Positions 1 to 5,503 of a stretch of 6,506 nt of DNA are shown here, in pieces. The notes under the pieces were generated by a model, which ran no database searches, had not been told where the DNA came from, and worked only from the letters and a program-made list of their open reading frames with translations. Within the stretch, counting starts at the first letter, position 1, and every line of letters begins with the position of its first letter. Both the position numbers and the translations under genes were made by a program. The stretch spans positions 1-6,506 of the forward strand of contig BNWE01000076.1 of the NCBI GenBank assembly GCA_025998595.1, read 5' to 3'. This stretch comes from Alphaproteobacteria bacterium (GTDB taxonomy: Bacteria; Pseudomonadota; Alphaproteobacteria; UBA3830).

Positions 1-361
1 CTCTTCAAAATATTTTTCGCGACGTTTCTCGTCTCTTTCCTTGTATTTTAGGATTTTTTTTTATATGTAATGCCTAGCTTTTTCAGCTTCTTATGCACCG
101 CTGACATCGCGCATTCAAAATGAGCGCCTATTTCCCTTAAATACGCCTCTGGATGATCATTCACATATTGAAGCAATAGCTCTGATTTCAATTTTGGCGA
201 TTCTCTCACAACTTCCTTGGGCTTCAGACTTCCTGTCCGCTTCCGCTGATTTACCCAATTCCATACCGTCTTCTCGCTTATGTTGAATGGGCCGTGCAAT
301 TACTTCTTTAGCAAGCTTCTTTCTGTATGTGAGCTGTCTTGGTCGTGCAATCTTGATTCAT
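1..361 (-). mobile_element. Partial, decayed IS630-family insertion sequence (transposase 5' part)
   Basis: Three stretches in three frames resemble consecutive parts of an IS630/Tc1-type transposase. Positions 351-292 encode a start-like segment (IARPRQLTYRKKLAKEV). Positions 299-48 encode the helix-turn-helix (ISEKTVWNWV) and the RESPKLKSELLLQYV...PEAYLREIGAHF block. Positions 62-1 encode KYKERDEKRREKYFEE, the usual continuation. The catalytic DDE domain would lie beyond the left edge. The first break looks like a deletion of about eight codons with a frameshift between TYRKK and the helix-turn-helix. The second is a -1 shift at an A9 run (54-62), which could be programmed slippage. No terminal repeat was recognised. 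The element points the same way as folKP and overlaps its 3' end. Confidence 0.7.
48..299 (-). pseudogene. IS630-family transposase, N-terminal DNA-binding fragment
   Basis: This 83-residue reading frame carries the helix-turn-helix region of an IS630-family transposase (FNISEKTVWNWVNQRKRTGSL, residues about 5-25). A second predicted helical DNA-binding segment follows (residues about 34-75, with PEAYLREIGAHF and SAVHKKLKKLGI). It can only start at a TTG directly after an in-frame TAA, and the usual residues before the helix-turn-helix lie in another frame upstream. The 5' end is therefore probably broken, not a genuine start. It stops at TAA just after an A9 tract, while the family's next block (LKYKERDEKRREKY) is open in the -1 frame to the window edge. 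It could be a degraded copy, or the first part of a frameshift-expressed transposase whose start has been damaged. It is very unlikely to give an active enzyme alone. Confidence 0.65.
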
Positions 362-1546
362 AAAGTATTTTGCGACGAAAAATCTCATGTGATCCTGCAC
401 ATTGTGTATGCGGATGTAGTCCACTCCAGCGTCATCGGCCAAACTGGATATGGCTAGTGTTTCTATGTCCCTCTGGGGAGCAGGAAGATTGGAGAAAATT
501 TCCATAAATGACTTTCTAGAATGGCCCAGCAGTACTTCACATCCAATTTCCTTTATTCTTCTGCAATTTCGTATCATTTCGATATTTTGATACTTTGTTT
601 TTCCGAAGCCGATGCCCGGATCAATAATTATGTTTTCAATGGGCATTCCAAAATGCATTAGAATCTTTATGCGCCCGGGAATCCAGGATATATCCATTCC
701 ATGCAGCATAGTCACCAATTTTACATTATTGTCGGCGATTAGTCTTATTGTATCTTGGTTTAGGATGGCGTTCTGATCGTTTATCCATCTGACGTTGTGT
801 TTTTCAATGGCGAATCTTACGACGTCATCGAAGTACGTATCCACACCAATGCAGTTTATATCGCCGCATCTTTCCAGAACTCCACTCAATCTATCTATTT
901 CTTCGGATGGTGGAACCTCGATGTATCCGGGCTTAGTGGTTTGTGGACCAAGTTCCACAATGTGAGCGCCTTCGGCATATATTTTCCTGACTTGAGCTTC
1001 CGCTTTATCGGCGTCCATATATTGTCCTCCGTCCGAAAACGAATCCGGAGTGACATTCACTATGCCAACAATTTTTGGATCCAGAACAAAATGATTCAGA
1101 GGCCTATAATTCGTATTGTTAAGCATATCATGTGAAAGTTGATATCCCACCTCCCTAAGCAAATACTGCAGGAATTCCCGATGCTCGATCTCCTTGTGAG
1201 GAAGAACAATTCTGTCGGAATTTATCGGCTGGTTATAGTAGGAAATTATATCGACGTCGATTACCCGCGGCGACCAGTCAGGCGTATCCAGATCCCTTCC
1301 CATTTTCTTTTCGATGTTCTTGATCTTGGATAACAACTCAAATGGACTGCAGTGGGAATCTCCAACGATAACTGCATTTAAATATGGAATATTCCAATCG
1401 AGTGGGGCGTTTTCCGGAAGAATGGCCTCTGTTTCTATTATATGGGACATAATCTTGCAATCGAAAAAAGCAGACAGTTCACCGATCGCCTTCCTGATGT
1501 TTTCCAATCTATTGCCGAGATTACTGCCAAGAGACAAAAATACCAT
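308..1546 (-). CDS. folKP: Bifunctional HPPK / dihydropteroate synthase
   Basis: A fusion of 6-hydroxymethyl-7,8-dihydropterin pyrophosphokinase (residues 1-135) and dihydropteroate synthase (about 155-395), the two steps that build dihydropteroate in folate synthesis. HPPK signatures are SLGSNLGNR (5-13), WSPRVIDVDI (91-100, with the Mg-binding Asp pair D97/D99) and LPHKEIEHREF (115-125). DHPS signatures are NVTPDSFSDGG (164-174), TTKPG (203-207), VDTY (235-238), IND (255-257), IDPGIGFGK (308-316), HSRKSF (342-347) and IRIHNV (378-383). TTKPG has Lys where most enzymes have Arg, and IHNV replaces the usual VHDV. Length is normal for a fused enzyme. It lies 15 nt downstream of folB and is surely cotranscribed. 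The ATG follows a G10 tract that must act as the ribosome binding site. The last 16-18 residues read through a damaged IS630 N-terminus and are probably not native. Confidence 0.93.
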   Translation of the reverse strand: MVFLSLGSNLGNRLENIRKAIGELSAFFDCKIMSHIIETEAILPENAPLDWNIPYLNAVIVGDSHCSPFELLSKIKNIEKKMGRDLDTPDWSPRVIDVDIISYYNQPINSDRIVLPHKEIEHREFLQYLLREVGYQLSHDMLNNTNYRPLNHFVLDPKIVGIVNVTPDSFSDGGQYMDADKAEAQVRKIYAEGAHIVELGPQTTKPGYIEVPPSEEIDRLSGVLERCGDINCIGVDTYFDDVVRFAIEKHNVRWINDQNAILNQDTIRLIADNNVKLVTMLHGMDISWIPGRIKILMHFGMPIENIIIDPGIGFGKTKYQNIEMIRNCRRIKEIGCEVLLGHSRKSFMEIFSNLPAPQRDIETLAISSLADDAGVDYIRIHNVQDHMRFFVAKYFMNQDCTTKTAHIQKEAC

Positions 1547-1561
1547 TTCCCCCCCCCCAAA
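1547..1561 (-). promoter_or_regulatory. G10 homopolymer as folKP ribosome binding site
   Basis: The folB stop codon (TAG, 1562-1564) is followed on the minus strand by two T residues, ten consecutive G residues (1549-1558), two A residues and the folKP ATG at 1546. No other Shine-Dalgarno sequence exists in this gap, so the G tract must pair with the anti-SD sequence. Homopolymer G tracts of this length are prone to slipped-strand mispairing. Length changes would alter SD-to-start spacing without affecting either reading frame. Confidence 0.6.
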
Positions 1562-1927
1562 CTACCAATCTGAACAAATAAAAGAAGAACTGCCAAGGTT
1601 TTTATCCGATATTGGACGTGGCTTTATAACCTCAACTCTTTTTAGAACATTACTGCAGCCGACGTACTCGGACACAGCTTCATACACATATTCAGCGACT
1701 CTCTCAATGAGCCGGAACTCCTCGTTTCCAAGCTTTTTATCAATGAAATCCAGCAGAGAATAGTAACAAACTGTGCCTTCGATGTTGTCATCACCGCAGG
1801 CGGAGAAATCATCTGGAAAACGTAAATTTATGTTAATAACAACCGGACGCCATTTGCGTCTTTCATGTTCATCATTGCCAAGAGCAAGATATGTCTCATA
1901 ATTATTAATATTCAATTGTCTAATCAC
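1562..1927 (-). CDS. folB: Dihydroneopterin aldolase
   Basis: Converts 7,8-dihydroneopterin to 6-hydroxymethyl-7,8-dihydropterin plus glycolaldehyde, giving the substrate of the FolKP encoded next. From the GTG at 1927 the product is 121 residues, almost exactly the usual FolB length. Family features are the opening strand IRQLNINNYETYLALG (2-17), the acidic segment DEHE (19-22) where the active-site Glu is expected, VCYYSLLDFI (53-62), LIERVAEYV (73-81) and IKPRPI (101-106) with the conserved catalytic Lys (K102). An in-frame ATG at 2038 would add 37 residues with no family similarity. A strong GGAGGAG sits just before GTG 1927, so that start is preferred. folKP follows after 15 nt. A short reading frame overlaps the start, as noted separately. 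Confidence 0.88.
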   Translation of the reverse strand: MIRQLNINNYETYLALGNDEHERRKWRPVVININLRFPDDFSACGDDNIEGTVCYYSLLDFIDKKLGNEEFRLIERVAEYVYEAVSEYVGCSNVLKRVEVIKPRPISDKNLGSSSFICSDW

Positions 1928-2078
1928 AGCTCCTCCACAACGTGACGGTGCTTGCAGCACTGGCGCTACCGGTTGCACTGTATGCAAACACCATCTCTTC
2001 AATGTTTGCTCTGCATCAAAGATAGTGCCGAAATGCAACAGGCAGCGAAGCCATTAGCGCTAGTGCACTACGCTGGCA
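1928..2078 (-). promoter_or_regulatory. hpf-folB spacer: palindrome, leader ORF and strong SD
   Basis: This 151-nt spacer is visibly richer in G and C than the genes around it. Right after the hpf stop is an imperfect palindrome at 2056-2074 (AGCG, one bulged C, TAGTGCACTA, CGCT). It is not followed by a T run, so it is a poor intrinsic terminator; it may be an RNA-processing or protein-binding site. Next to folB is GGAGGAG, two bases before the GTG. A 24-codon frame (1994-1920, minus) starts with ATG and ends TAG eight bases inside folB, an arrangement that could couple translation. No clear sigma-70 promoter was found, so whether folB is read from hpf or from its own promoter is undecided. 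Confidence 0.35.
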
Positions 2079-2627
2079 CTATATGTTTTCATATGGATTT
2101 TTATAATCTATCCATCCGATATTTCCATCGTCTCTTCTGTAAACGACATTAACGGTTTTACTAGAAATATTCTCAAAAACCAGCACTCTCTTGTCGCCTT
2201 TTAGGAGATTTGCCGCATCGCTAACACAAATCAATGGAAGATCTTTTAATACTTCAGCTACAATAACCGGAGCATCTTCCTCATCCTCCAGCGAATTATC
2301 AAAAACATTTATCTCCACTTCTGAGTCTTTACATGATGAATACCTGCTGCTCTTTTTCTTTTTTCTCATCTGAAGATCAACTTTTTGTAAGGTTCCTTCG
2401 AAGCTCACCACTGGATCGTTTGCCGAATTACTTGCAATATACGAGTTGCCGGTTGACGTTCTTGCGCTTATATCACAGACGAACAAATAATTGTTCTTCT
2501 CCATTACTATGCTGAGATCTATAAATCCAACACCATACTTACTAGCCAAAGCTATGCAAGCATCTTTAGCGCGGTTAGATAATGCCTCACCTATTTCCAT
2601 ATGACGACCGGAAAAAGAGAACTTCAT
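2079..2627 (-). CDS. hpf: Long-form ribosome hibernation promoting factor (S30AE)
   Basis: A 182-residue long-form hibernation factor, which binds the 30S subunit and pairs 70S ribosomes into inactive 100S dimers in slow growth or starvation. The N-terminal S30AE domain (about 1-95) opens KFSFSGRHMEIGEALSNRA and ends in a basic run (MRKKKKSSR, 87-95). An acidic linker follows (about 101-118, DSLEDEEDAP-like). The C-terminal dimerisation domain (119-174) has APVIVAEVLKDLPLICVSDAANLL and the diagnostic NVVYRRDDGNIGWID (160-174). ATG 2627 is chosen because GGGAG lies seven to eight bases upstream; a longer frame beginning TTG at 2642 would place that SD inside the coding sequence. It is the first gene of the minus-strand block and is divergent from the OTU gene across about 225 nt. 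Confidence 0.9.
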   Translation of the reverse strand: MKFSFSGRHMEIGEALSNRAKDACIALASKYGVGFIDLSIVMEKNNYLFVCDISARTSTGNSYIASNSANDPVVSFEGTLQKVDLQMRKKKKSSRYSSCKDSEVEINVFDNSLEDEEDAPVIVAEVLKDLPLICVSDAANLLKGDKRVLVFENISSKTVNVVYRRDDGNIGWIDYKNPYENI

Positions 2628-2851
2628 AAAACAATCTCCCAACTACAAAAAATAATAATTAACATTTACCACAATATCAGTATATTGAAAATATCTAGAA
2701 AAATCCATCGTACCACGAAAAATATATCCAAATTGCACGACCGGACATTATCAAATTGCGCTTACAGTTTTAAAAAAAGACTTGCAAAAAAATATTTGTT
2801 GCGCATATATAATGATATAGTTTGATTTATGTTACTAAAAAGGGGAAATAG
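2628..2851. promoter_or_regulatory. Divergent intergenic region between hpf and OTU gene
   Basis: A strongly AT-rich spacer separating hpf (leftward) from the OTU-like gene (rightward). The rightward promoter is described in its own entry. For hpf, no well-spaced -35/-10 pair stands out; TATATT-like boxes near 2724-2732 and 2680-2690 (minus strand) are possible but weak. There is no reading frame here with recognisable similarity. Confidence 0.4.
2767..2813 (+). promoter_or_regulatory. Promoter of the OTU-like gene (shared cassette, copy A)
   Basis: TTGCAA (2782-2787) is a good -35 candidate. The -10 is within ATATATAAT (2805-2813): TATATA at 18 bp spacing, or TATAAT at 20 bp. The region matches the DNA in front of the 107-residue gene (4108-4150) nearly base for base from TTTAAAAA through CAAAAAA, TATTTGTT and CGC, with small indels. 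Conservation between two copies supports a functional promoter. The -10 lies about 38 bases before the ATG, and AGGGG (2841-2845) is the ribosome binding site. Confidence 0.6.
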
Positions 2852-3955
2852 ATGAAGAAAATCTTACTTATCGGTTTATTGGCGATTTTTGCACAGGATC
2901 ATTGCGATGCGATGAGCTTTGTTGGTAGGGCGTCTAGCACGAAAGTAAAAGCTAACGTGGTTCAATTGCAGCAGAAGGTTGATAAAGTTCTAGCCGATCA
3001 GCTGCAGAAGGCGAATGCTAAGGTAGTCCGATTGCGAAAGAAGATGAAAAAAGCTCCGGTCGGTTTGCCACAGAAAAAGAGGTATAAAACCCAGCTGCAG
3101 AAAGCGAAAGCTGAAGTAGTCCAATTGCAAGAAAAAATGGACAAAAAAGTGACCAAATGGCAGAGAAAAAAGGATAGAGCTTTAGCTATTCGATTGCAAA
3201 AGAAAGAGACGAGGCGGTTGCAAGAAAAGAAGGATAGAGCTTTAGCTATTCAGTTGCAGAAGGAAGAGATAGATAAAGCTCGGTTGCATAAAGTGAATGG
3301 TAAAAGGATAAAACCAGCATCCAATCCGCCAAAAAGCGAATTCATAAATGTAGTAAACGGACCTCGTTTGCTCGTAAAGAAAGTTCCAGGCGACGGGAAT
3401 TGTGCGCTTACCGCTTTGGGATTAACAAGAAAAAATTTGGCTGATTTCTTATCCGACGTTGTGAATAGCAAAGATAAGCGACTAAAGGAAGCTAGATATT
3501 CTTTGATAGATGGCTTTAATGGCACGCTGTTGTTATGTAGAGCCAATGCAGCATTTGAAGAAGAGGGTGTTAAGTGGCGAGCAGCAGCTAAAGCAGCGAA
3601 TGCTGGTGCTAATGCTAGCAATATAAACAAGGTCAATTTTTTTATCGATAACTACATTAGGCGTGAACCTGCAGATTTTAGGAAGACTTTTGGTCGCAAA
3701 TCCAATTGGTTAGATATTGGTTTTCTTGGACCTATTGTAGCTTCTGCTTTGGGGAAGAATGTACATGTTGTTCATGAAGCTGAAGGACGCGTTGATGACT
3801 TTTGGAACCATGGTGCAGAGAATATGTGGCATTTGTCTGCTGCTAACAATTCTGGTCTTCTGAAGCACAAGTTAAAATCATCCATCAATGAAAAAGACAT
3901 ATATCCAATATATGTAAATGGTAATCACTTTAATCGCGGAATACCTGTACAATAA
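2852..3955 (+). CDS. Exported coiled-coil protein with OTU-like cysteine protease domain
   Basis: A 367-residue protein that I read as a candidate deubiquitinase. Residues 1-20 (MKKILLIGLLAIFAQDHCDA) form a Sec-type signal peptide. Residues about 30-150 are very basic, rich in K, Q, L and R, and predicted coiled coil, with internal repeats (LQKAxAxVVxLxxKM at 51-65 and 82-96; KKDRALAI at 106-113 and 126-133). The C-terminal domain (about 170-367) opens with VPGDGNCALTAL, matching the OTU catalytic motif DGNC (D181, C184). WLDIGFLGPIVASALGKNVHVV (286-307) matches the OTU core, and NGNHFNRG (356-363) supplies the expected C-terminal His (H359). OTU proteases cleave ubiquitin chains, which bacteria lack, so the likely target is a host protein. 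The SD is AGGGG at 2841. It is transcribed alone and followed by a hairpin. OTU assignment rests on motifs only. Confidence 0.75.
   Translation: MKKILLIGLLAIFAQDHCDAMSFVGRASSTKVKANVVQLQQKVDKVLADQLQKANAKVVRLRKKMKKAPVGLPQKKRYKTQLQKAKAEVVQLQEKMDKKVTKWQRKKDRALAIRLQKKETRRLQEKKDRALAIQLQKEEIDKARLHKVNGKRIKPASNPPKSEFINVVNGPRLLVKKVPGDGNCALTALGLTRKNLADFLSDVVNSKDKRLKEARYSLIDGFNGTLLLCRANAAFEEEGVKWRAAAKAANAGANASNINKVNFFIDNYIRREPADFRKTFGRKSNWLDIGFLGPIVASALGKNVHVVHEAEGRVDDFWNHGAENMWHLSAANNSGLLKHKLKSSINEKDIYPIYVNGNHFNRGIPVQ
2999..3252 (+). repeat. Tandem-like repeats inside the coiled-coil region
   Basis: Two repeat families are visible at DNA level. A 93-nt-spaced pair starts CAGCTGCAGAA at 2999 and 3092 and encodes the LQKAxAxVVxLxxKM segments. 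A 60-nt-spaced pair shares an exact stretch (AGGATAGAGCTTTAGCTATTC at 3171 and 3231) and encodes KKDRALAI blocks 20 residues apart. A weaker third copy of the VVxLxxKxDK unit is at about 2957-2986. The pattern suggests growth of the coiled coil by in-frame duplication. Confidence 0.7.
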
Positions 3956-3967
3956 ATAGTCACTTTA

Positions 3968-4007
3968 GGGCGTAGCTAGTTCTGAGCTGCGCCCATCGTT
4001 GTTGTTG
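3968..4007 (+). terminator. Probable rho-independent terminator after the OTU gene
   Basis: A 10-bp stem, GGGCGTAGCT (3968-3977) with AGCTGCGCCC (3985-3994), contains one T-G wobble pair and a 7-nt loop. It is followed by a T-rich but interrupted tail (ATCGTTGTTGTT). It begins 12 nt after the OTU stop codon. The stem is strong and the tail imperfect, so it should reduce read-through into the downstream gene, which has its own promoter. Confidence 0.65.
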
Positions 4008-4107
4008 CAGTTAATGGTATAGCACAGTAGTACGCATATCCAGCAAAGAACGCTTTTATTGCGATAGGCTTTGGAAAGGTAAAAAACATCAGTTGCTTAA
4101 AAGACGT

Positions 4108-4148
4108 GTTTAAAAAGACTTACAAAAAATATTTGTTTCGCGTATAAG
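4108..4148 (+). promoter_or_regulatory. Promoter of the 107-residue gene (shared cassette, copy B)
   Basis: TTACAA (4120-4125) and TATAAG (4143-4148) are separated by exactly 17 bp. The stretch from TTTAAAAA to CGCGTATAA is a close copy of the promoter before the OTU gene. The following leader (CTAATTTATATTAAAAA versus TTGATTTATGTTACTAAAAA) is also similar. The start codon is 43 bases beyond the -10. Confidence 0.65.
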
Positions 4149-4191
4149 CTCCATTGTGGTCTAATTTATATTAAAAAAAATGGAGAAAAAC

Positions 4192-4515
4192 ATGAAAAAA
4201 ATCTTACTAGCTGATCTATTAGCAGTTGCCTGTGCGCATGAAAGTTGTTGTGTGATGAAAATCGAAGAATTCAAAAGGGTTTTAGAGGAAAAACAACCGA
4301 TTGAGGTTCTGTTAAACAACTATCGTGGTCAAATGTCGGACGTGCAAATCGAGTTTATGCTTGGGATAAAAAATGGTGAAGTTGATCGTTCTACCGTAAT
4401 GGCAAGCAAGAAAAGTTTGCAAGAGGCGCTAACTTTGTACGCATTGTTCGCCACACCGTCTGCGTTACCTATACAAAACTCCAGAGATGTAAAGCCTCGC
4501 GCAAGAATAACTTGA
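4192..4515 (+). CDS. Small exported or lipid-anchored protein of unknown function
   Basis: I do not recognise a family for this 107-residue product. The start is ATG 4192, preceded by GGAG (4182-4185); an in-frame ATG at 4180 overlaps that SD and is less likely. The N-terminus MKKILLADLLAVACAHESC resembles that of the OTU protein upstream, with an Asp in the hydrophobic stretch. Ala-Val-Ala-Cys (11-14) loosely fits a lipobox, so it may be a lipoprotein or a weak signal peptide; C19 and C20 follow. The rest (about 23-107) is soluble and probably helical (KIEEFKRVLEEK, SDVQIEFMLGIK, SLQEALTLYALFA) with a short basic tail (KPRARIT). It carries its own copy of the shared promoter. It ends with TGA and faces the Nudix gene. 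It could be a truncated relic that kept the cassette of a larger effector. Confidence 0.6.
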   Translation: MKKILLADLLAVACAHESCCVMKIEEFKRVLEEKQPIEVLLNNYRGQMSDVQIEFMLGIKNGEVDRSTVMASKKSLQEALTLYALFATPSALPIQNSRDVKPRARIT

Positions 4516-4631
4516 ACTACTTTTTGTTTTGAAACATGAAATTACAGAACGTTTTAACAAAGATCGTACAAGTTAATTTTGACGAGGCCTAACCTTTAAA
4601 GACGATAGAAATTTCTTAGTTTAACCACTTC
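4516..4631. other. Convergent spacer without clear terminator
   Basis: This 116-nt gap lies between the ends of the 107-residue gene (+) and the Nudix gene (-). It is AT-rich, with only short palindromes (GAAATTTC near 4608, CTTTAAAG near 4596, AGGCCT near 4584). I see no GC-rich stem followed by a T run on either strand. Confidence 0.4.
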
Positions 4632-5351
4632 TCATATTTGTTTGTATTGTTTCAATACACACTTCATCGCATCCCGAACCTTATTTCTTTTCTTCCCATC
4701 GTTCCCACGCAGTATGCTACGTAAAAAATAATTCATAAGACGGACCTTGCCTAAATTGGCCTTTTTACCAATAGCCAATTTATATAAATCTATCATAGGA
4801 ACCCATTTGAATTCTGAATGCTCCTTCTTATGCCATCCGTTGTCGTTGTGTTTGTGTTTGTTTGCCACAAGCGTTTTCTTTTTTGCATCATAATAAGCAT
4901 CTCTTATCTGGTGCTCAGTGTGATTGCCTACCTTTACATATCTTTGATTTCGCTGTTTTTTCATCCACGTATTCATGAGATCTGCTGAAATATATTTAGA
5001 AGATTTTTGTGGCATATATAAACTATAATTTTTCTCACGAAATAAGGCCGCACTCTTAAAGAGTTCATTGCTGCGATAATTGTAGAGTCCTAGTGTCTCT
5101 TCCGTAACTTCACGCGCGGCAGTTACAGAATCATGATTTTTATCCTTTTTATCTTGTTTTCCTCCCATGTTGGCCCATGTACGATTGCCGTAATTCCGAT
5201 GCCCCAACAAAACCTTAGGGACGTTATCTGTTGGGTCTATAGCCCAAGTGAGAACCCCAGCTGCACGTCCAGATACATCTGCAGCAGAAAAGCTCAGCAG
5301 CGCACCTATGGCCAACAAACATTGGGCCATCTTATTAATTAGATTGTTCAT
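4632..5351 (-). CDS. Nudix-box hydrolase-like protein with signal peptide
   Basis: A 239-residue protein with an export signal and a Nudix domain. Residues 1-24 (MNNLINKMAQCLLAIGALLSFSAA) are a short basic start and hydrophobic core, with likely cleavage near residues 24-30. The Nudix fold begins AGVLTWAIDP and VPKVLLGHR. The Nudix box is at 63-89: GGK, then an insert rich in K and D, then AAREVTEETLGLY with R80, E81, E84, E85 and G88. The box is about two residues longer than usual, and the Glu expected before the AARE helix is Asn or Asp, so activity may be altered. Nudix enzymes hydrolyse nucleoside diphosphates linked to another group; the substrate here is unknown. ATG 5351 is chosen because GGAG lies seven bases upstream; a longer frame from 5393 would mask the signal peptide. 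Nudix enzymes normally stay in the cytoplasm. Confidence 0.75.
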   Translation of the reverse strand: MNNLINKMAQCLLAIGALLSFSAADVSGRAAGVLTWAIDPTDNVPKVLLGHRNYGNRTWANMGGKQDKKDKNHDSVTAAREVTEETLGLYNYRSNELFKSAALFREKNYSLYMPQKSSKYISADLMNTWMKKQRNQRYVKVGNHTEHQIRDAYYDAKKKTLVANKHKHNDNGWHKKEHSEFKWVPMIDLYKLAIGKKANLGKVRLMNYFLRSILRGNDGKKRNKVRDAMKCVLKQYKQI

Positions 5352-5421
5352 TATTTTTCTCCATTTTGAACAAAAAAACATTTTATACATCACACTATGT
5401 AATGTATACTACATATATTTA

Positions 5422-5450
5422 TATATATGTCCTCTAGAACAAAATGTCAA
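5422..5450 (-). promoter_or_regulatory. Promoter of the Nudix gene, -35 inside the IS end
   Basis: On the minus strand, a perfect TTGACA (5450-5445) is followed after 17 bp by TATATA (5427-5422). The -35 is part of the 15-bp inverted repeat that ends the IS481 remnant, while the -10 lies in the DNA outside it. This leaves a leader of roughly 65 nt before ATG 5351. Confidence 0.65.
5436..5450 (+). repeat. Left terminal inverted repeat of the IS481 remnant
   Basis: AGAACAAAATGTCAA matches the reverse complement of 6072-6086 over all 15 bases. Similarity stops on both sides. It contains the TTGACA used as -35 for the Nudix gene. Confidence 0.65.
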
Positions 5451-5503
5451 TCAAAAACATCGTATCTTAAAAAATAATTGGCTATTCCTCGTTTTTTGCA
5501 TCA

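Noticed and set aside
797..1763. Several plus-strand open frames opposite folKP and folB
   Set aside because: They are shadows of strongly supported minus-strand genes and have no recognisable domains or ribosome binding sites.
2732..2742. An 11-base match (ATTGCACGACC) between the hpf upstream region and the IS630 start (341-351, minus strand)
   Set aside because: Matches of this length are expected by chance in 6.5 kb, and the flanks do not align.
3250..3636. A 128-codon minus-strand frame inside the OTU gene
   Set aside because: It is antisense to the coiled-coil/OTU coding sequence; its composition is explained by the other strand and no start signal is visible.
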